Both the position numbers and the translations under genes were made by a program. This document shows, piece by piece, positions 58,552 to 64,000 of a stretch of DNA of 64,000 nt. The stretch spans positions 20,338,001 through 20,402,000 of the forward strand of contig NC_088316.1 in NCBI RefSeq assembly GCF_910592395.1. Reading direction: 5' to 3'. Numbering within the stretch: the stretch's first letter is position 1; every line of letters begins with the position of its first letter. Below the pieces are notes generated by a model, which did not search any database, had not been told where the DNA came from, and saw only the letters and a list, made by a program, of their open reading frames with translations. Source of the DNA: Lineus longissimus (lineage: Eukaryota > Nemertea > Pilidiophora > Heteronemertea > Lineidae).

Positions 58552-59036
58552 ATGCTTGTACGCATGGTTTACTGTCTGTCAAGACACAAGTGTTTTCTGT
58601 GGCTTGGATTATATAAGGACTAAAATGTTTGACAGCTGCTGCGATTAACAAAGCTTCGACCTCGCACGGTAGCCAGGTAGCTTGTCTGTCTCGTAGTTTT
58701 GCGCTAAAGAAACCGGCTAGGTGTACCTTGTCTGACCGAGTGACGTCGAGTGTAGCGCCTAGACCAGGTTTTCTAAATGCGCCGTCTGTTACGATCCACA
58801 GAGTGTCACTTGGACGAGGTAGCGTGATAATGCGATTTGTTCCAAGTGTTTTCTGAGCGCTTTTGAAGGCTTCACACAGTTCGTCAGACCAAACAATTTT
58901 CTCTTTGGACTCGCGGCCGGCGGTAGCTTGGTCTAACAGAGTGAGTACATCGGAACATCTCGGGATAACGCGGGCAAGTACCTTATAGGCGCCAATGGCT
59001 GGGTCAAGTAGGTACCTATTCTTTTCGGGGATTGAG
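58478..59036 (-). pseudogene. Retroelement RNase H domain fragment
   Basis: The minus-strand frame carries the RT-RNase H connection ([14 protein letters not shown], then [12 protein letters not shown]) and the RNase H acidic motifs [21 protein letters not shown] and CVLTDSKPC. It ends at a premature TAG (58478-58480) just after a 4-bp tandem duplication (GAATGAAT, 58495-58502 on the plus strand), which shifts the frame relative to the integrase part. No ATG starts it because the 5' part is lost. Confidence 0.85.
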
Positions 59037-59528
59037 GATGAAAGTTTATTAGTAGAATAGTGAGCGATACTGGATCAAAACTAACAAAACTATTTTGAGC
59101 ATGCCTTTCAGTTCAGTACGGTGTTTGTCGTGTATCTCTAGGCAGCTGCATTGACTGGTGATAGTAGATTATATAAAATGCCATGTCATATGCATGACAT
59201 GCATGTGATGGTGATAGCCTCACTGACTCTCACAGTGTTGCAGTGTCCAAGTGTGACAATCTCGCCCTCTGTCACCGTGTGGCGATAGTTACTTTGAACC
59301 TTCGGAACTATCATGTTGGGATGTTGGCCTATCTTTTAGATACACATGTATGTTAGATACTTTTGTCGACACTATACTGTTCCGTGGCTGGGACGGCAAG
59401 ACGGCAGTGCCAAAGGTCCAGCTTGCCTCCCAACGATCAGGCCTGGAATTAATGTTTTCTTTTCCCGAGAAAGTCTCTTGACTTATCCCTTCAAGAAACC
59501 TGTCTGTCTGTGAGTGTGTGTGGCTATA

Positions 59529-60549
59529 ATTGCTATATGCCTAGTGAGCCCAGAATGGCCATTGCTATATGCCTAGTGAGCCCAGAATGGCCATTGCTGT
59601 AGGTCTAGTGAGCCCAGAATGGCCATTGCTATAAGCCTAGTGAGCGCAGAATGACCATTGCTATATGCCTAGTGAGCCCAGAATGGCCATTGCTGTAGGT
59701 CTAGTGAGCCCAGAATGGCCATTGCTATATGCCTAGTGAGCCCAGAATGGCCATTGCTATATGCCTAGTGAGCCCAGAATGGCCATTGCTGTAGGTCTAG
59801 TGAGCCCAGAATGGCCATTGCTATAGGTCTAGTGAGCCCAGAATGGCCATTGCTATAGGTCTAGTGAGCCCAGAATGGCCATTGCTATAGGTCTAGTGAG
59901 CCCAGAATGGCAATTGCTATAGGTCTAGTGAGCCCAGAATGGCCATTGCTATAGGTCTAGTGAGCACAGAATGGCCATTGCTATAGGTCTAGTGAGCCCA
60001 GAATGGCCATTGCTATAGGTCTAGTGAGCCCAGAATGGCCATTGCTATAGGTCTAGTGAGCCCAGAATGGCCATTGTTATAGGCCTATTGAGCCCAGAAT
60101 GGCCATTGTTATAGGCCTATTGAGCCCAGAATGACCATTGCTATAAGCCTAGTGAGCCCAGAATGACCATTGCTATAGGTCTAGTGAGCCCAGAATGGCC
60201 ATTGCTATAGGTCTAGTGAGCCCAGAATGGCCATTGTTATAGGCCTATTGAGCCCAGAATGACCATTATTATAGGCCAATTGAGCCCAGAATGACCATTG
60301 CTATAAGCCTAGTGAGCCCAGAATGACCATTGCCATAGGTCTAGTGAGCCCAGAATGGTCATTGCTATAGGTCTAGTGAGCCCAGAATGACCATTATTAT
60401 AGACCAATTGAGCCCAGAATGACCATTGCTATAAGCCTAGTGAGCCCAGAATGACCATTGCCATAGGTCTAGTGAGCCCAGAATGGCCATTGCTGTAGGT
60501 CCAGTGAGCCCAGAATGGCCATTGATTGATATAGGCCTAGTGAGCCCAG
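59529..60549. repeat. 32-bp minisatellite, about 32 copies
   Basis: The unit is ATTGCTATAGGTCTAGTGAG followed by CCCAGAATGGCC. Variants include TATATGCC, TGTAGGTC, TATAAGCC, ATTGTTATAGGCCTATTG and GACC for GGCC, arranged in local runs. Variant types re-appear in blocks such as the TATAGGCCTATTG, TATAAGCC, CATAGGTC succession near 60230-60480, pointing to block duplication. Confidence 0.95.
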
Positions 60550-63500
60550 CCCTTTATTTTGATAGAACTTAGAAACACGTAACACCTCATTTTAATGACA
60601 ATTTTGAGCTGTGAGAGATTTCGTGGTGTTGTAATATAATTTCCGTTGAACCGAAAACAAACTTATGAAGACAATGCCACATTACTGGAAGATGGGACAA
60701 GAGCCCTTAACAACTTCACTCCTTACTTCCAGGTTTTTGTGGCCAGATGAACATGGTCCCAATAGAAGTCCCTATCCTGTTGTTTTTAACGAAAGGTAAT
60801 GTATAATCAAATAAAAACGCGGCAGGTACATCAGGTAGTGTAAATGGTAGTTTATTTTCCATCCTCGAGGTACAAAATCAGACCAAATTTAGGTAACAGA
60901 TTATAACTGTCCCATATGTAGACCGCCTGGTAAAATTGAAGCTACATCACCTTCACGACACAAGACATTGTAAAACTTACTCTGATACATTAAGTTCAAA
61001 TAGACAATGAATTACAGATGTTACAGGGTGTCGGAGAAAAGCTGGTAAAGTTATCTCAAAAGTTCTGACAGATTTGGAAAGTAAAAAGAATAACAACGAG
61101 GCCCAGGCATTGTAGCTTTACTGCCGGCTTGGGATGAGACTAATGAGATGGAACATATTGCAGGCTAGCACAGACTGCGCATATTTGTACCTCTTCCTTA
61201 CGCCCTTCTCTTTCAAATACGAGAGTCGGGGCAAAAAAGAAAACGATATTTTGACACTTTAATGTTTTGCAGGGTCACTTTGACAGGTTGAAAACATTTC
61301 CAGACAGCTTTCCCAACTTTCCAAGTTGCCAAGACATTCAAGAGTATGACTGAGGTAAGACTAAAAAATGTCAAACTTTTCCAGACTTATCAATCTTGAT
61401 ATTTCAATACGTACTGCCGTTTATAGTAATCTAATAAAGCCCAGCTACCGGGAACCCGGGAGCTGAATCCCTTGGTGACTGGCATTTTCTCTTTAACATA
61501 AAGGCAGAATAGCCAATGATATCACAACCATGACAAGTTATCAACTGCTGAAGTAAAAACTATGCCTTAATCACGTTAACACAGCGGAAAGACGTGTTTA
61601 CAGACTTTAAAGTGTTATGTTATTTTTTTATGTTATATCATGCTCAGACGGATGATGTGGTGGAAAGTTGTTTTTTGATTAATTTGGGAAACAGCTTTCA
61701 GGGAAGATCAGTCATTGCAAAATTTATCAGATTTCGTAATCAAATATTTTCACAAGATGGGTCATGATAAATGAATATCTATCGCCTGGAGTTAAAGAGA
61801 ACCTCTCAGTCAGAGAAGAAGTTGGAATTCATTGTGCTGACACCTTTTGTCTGCGAATTGCAGGAGAGGGGTTTAAGGTAAGCCTTCTGTAAAGTGTGAA
61901 TTATTCCATCAGACAGGATTCAATGTCTATAAGGTGCATGATGGTAACGAAAATACAACACAGATTATTATGCTTGGATTGTGAAAAAAACCTCATTACT
62001 CTGTTTGTCTCTAATATTATTTGCCTTTATCTGACCAAACGAGTTGATATTGCATCGCAAAGACGCCTTCTCTGGCCTGTAGGCGTTCAGTATCAGAATG
62101 ATTGAGCAGCCATCGAATATGATCCTTATTTCAACCAACGTGTGGTGCAAATCTCACAGAGAGTAGACCCCACTAACTTTCACGATCATCACTAATAACT
62201 CCTCTTTTTTCAGGTCAGGTGCACCATAGATTTGACCAAGGTGTTCGACCAAAGACAACCTACAACCTGTGAGTACAACCTTAGAGTAGGTACAGCATGC
62301 GCAGCACATTCAGCACATTCAGCAATCGAGGCCTTTGCACGAAACCATGAATATCCAGAGGAATCTGACATGTTTGAGAGTTGAACATGTTCAACAGACT
62401 TCCCGTTCGGGCTTTGATATCAAGGATCACAGATCCTGTTCGGTTATAGAAATTGGTTCAGACCTCAGCATCATACTGGTAATTAAGAGTTCCATGTTGG
62501 CCTCCGCGGTCTTTTAGGAACGTGTGCCACGCCTTGGGGCAGAAAATGATAAGAGAGGGGGTACCAACGGCGTATATAGTTGCCAGAATACGGGTTTACA
62601 GCCGGACTGCAGGGGATCGGCACATCGATGTAGACATACCGATACCTCAGGAATATGCCTGTTTCGTTACAATACAACTTACAGACCAAGTAGTCTAGCA
62701 CATGGCAGAATCATCAACAATTAAATACAACTTAGGTATGCACAAAATGACGATATTATGATCACGAAATATCACAACGATAAAGTTAAACCATTCCCAT
62801 ATAGCGTCAGTAGACGGATGTTGATTTGAATCCTGCACCAAATTTGCCACGCGATGTAAACAATGCAAAGTACTTGCGCCAACTTTCCCTTCCACGCCAA
62901 CTCGCTTATCACGACTATTGCACGACAGGCTATGCCGAATAAACCAAATGGAAGGTGATTCAAACCATCCATACTGCAAAGCCTCATTTCAATTCACGTC
63001 TATGCTTGGTACTCGTGTCCGTAAAACATATGACCCATCAACAATGAGCTTAATCTCACCCGAAGTACCTATCTTTCTTGCCCATCGTTCGAATCTGCTT
63101 GCCAGGGCTGAGTTGTTCAAAATCACGTTAGCTTTAACGGAGACATTAAAGTCTTAGCGTGAACATTTCAGTGAGTTTAACTGAAAGAGGTAACTTCCTT
63201 GAGGATACTTAACGTAACCGTTAGGGATAACGTGACTTTTGAGCTTTTGAACAAGTGGGCCCTGGTGTCCCTGTGACCTATCATCAGACATTCTGAATAA
63301 AACCCTTTTCGAGCTGGTGAGGTCGGAAATAAATTCCTATAACTTTGATTTTTACCATTCGCTTGAATAACTTAAGAATGGAAATGATACCTTGGAGAGA
63401 AATACAACCTCGAGACGGTATAGATCAAATTGTATTTTTCTATAAAACCTGTGTTTATACGTATCATGTATAATTATATATACCCTGGGACCTAGGCACC

Positions 63501-64000
63501 AGATTACAACTAACAAGGGGCAATACATTTCAATTAGCCACCCAATGACAATGTTATATACAGTGATTTGAAAATGGTGCACTGTCCATGCATAGAAATC
63601 TACGCTCAGATCTACCAACAAACAATAAATAAAAACACCTTTGACCTTGTTGACAATTATAACAACTAACAGTGAATCGTTGACATTATAATGATACTTT
63701 GTAACTAACTACAACATTAACAGAGTGTTTCAAACGAGGTGCCACTATTAAGCTAGCTAATTTACAACGGAATACACATTGCTTTGCGTTCGTGGCCTAT
63801 CCGAGGAACCCAGTATGGGTCCAGCAGACGGATAGTTACAACCTCCATATTTGATAAAAAGAAAGATGTACATGACAAGCTATCACGCTGACAAAAAAGA
63901 CTTTCGCAAAGGGTTAAAGTAAACAAACGCATATTTCATAGTGATGAAAGTTACACTTTGTCGTGGGTGAATCGGTAATCAAACTAAATGACGTCAGCAA
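60550..64000. other. No recognisable gene; a few exon-like segments
   Basis: Segments with good splice borders occur at 61273-61354 (TTTTGCAG...GTAAGA) and about 62216-62270 (TTTTTTCAG...GTGAGT). The first carries a stop at its end in its one open frame, and the second is short with no family motif. CAGCTACCGGGAACCCGGG-AGCTG near 61442-61465 can fold into a hairpin. No RNA gene was noticed. Confidence 0.35.

Larger units (their letters stand above)
56517..59036 (-). mobile_element. 5'-truncated LTR retrotransposon remnant (RNase H-integrase-LTR)
   Basis: Read on the minus strand, the order is the end of reverse transcriptase/connection, RNase H, integrase zinc-binding and core domains, a proline-rich C-terminus, a polypurine tract and an LTR-like end. 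Gag, protease and most of the reverse transcriptase are missing beyond about 59036, as is a second LTR. The order RNase H then integrase fits Ty3/Gypsy- or BEL/Pao-type elements; I lean to Ty3/Gypsy without certainty. At least two frameshifts make this copy inactive. It lies opposite in orientation to, and just downstream of, the receptor gene. Confidence 0.85.

Overview
This is animal nuclear DNA, most likely from a marine invertebrate (a lophotrochozoan such as a mollusc would fit, but nothing here fixes the phylum). The grounds are one intron-rich gene with canonical GT-AG splice sites, a decayed LTR retroelement, abundant minisatellites and a large satellite array. No bacterial-style operons or ribosome binding sites are visible. 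The only confidently recognised protein-coding gene is a plus-strand Cys-loop ligand-gated chloride channel subunit resembling RDL-type GABA receptors. Eight exons lie between 42525 and 52888 and join in phase to about 476 residues. The signal-peptide exon lies further upstream and was not found.

Layout: 1-3813 has no recognisable gene. 3814-5361 is a ~125-bp satellite arranged as trimers. 5362-8613 is unassigned, with one weak discoidin-like stretch. 8614-9118 is a 55-bp minisatellite. 9119-15554 is unassigned. 15555-34903 is the dominant feature: about 22 near-identical head-to-tail units of ~812 bp, interrupted near the right end by a 1.08-kb insertion rich in G/C hairpins. 34904-42524 holds a (GAT/GAC)n microsatellite, dispersed AT-rich repeats, a 184-bp duplication and an 87-bp minisatellite. 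42525-52888 is the receptor gene, whose introns carry a 60-bp and a 51-bp minisatellite. 52889 to about 56090 is probably its long 3' UTR. 56517-59036 is a minus-strand LTR retroelement remnant (RNase H, integrase, C-terminal region, one LTR-like end) broken by at least two frameshifts. 59529-60549 is a 32-bp minisatellite. The remainder has no gene I can name.

The most notable observation is that each 812-bp satellite unit carries a tRNA-shaped RNA polymerase III cassette. An A-box-like sequence sits exactly 44 nt before a near-perfect B box, a GTG 'anticodon' loop lies between them, and T9/T7 runs follow. A TATA-like and an octamer-like motif lie upstream in most units. The same unit also carries an ATG-started 83-codon frame, intact in about half the copies, and an opposite-strand 65-codon frame open in nearly all. 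The array could therefore be a tandem bank of Pol III transcription units, possibly derived from a tRNA-type SINE head. It shows recent homogenisation: a 2435-bp three-unit block is duplicated with only a few differences noticed, and a four-unit run is near-identical. Transcription is inferred from motifs and not demonstrated.
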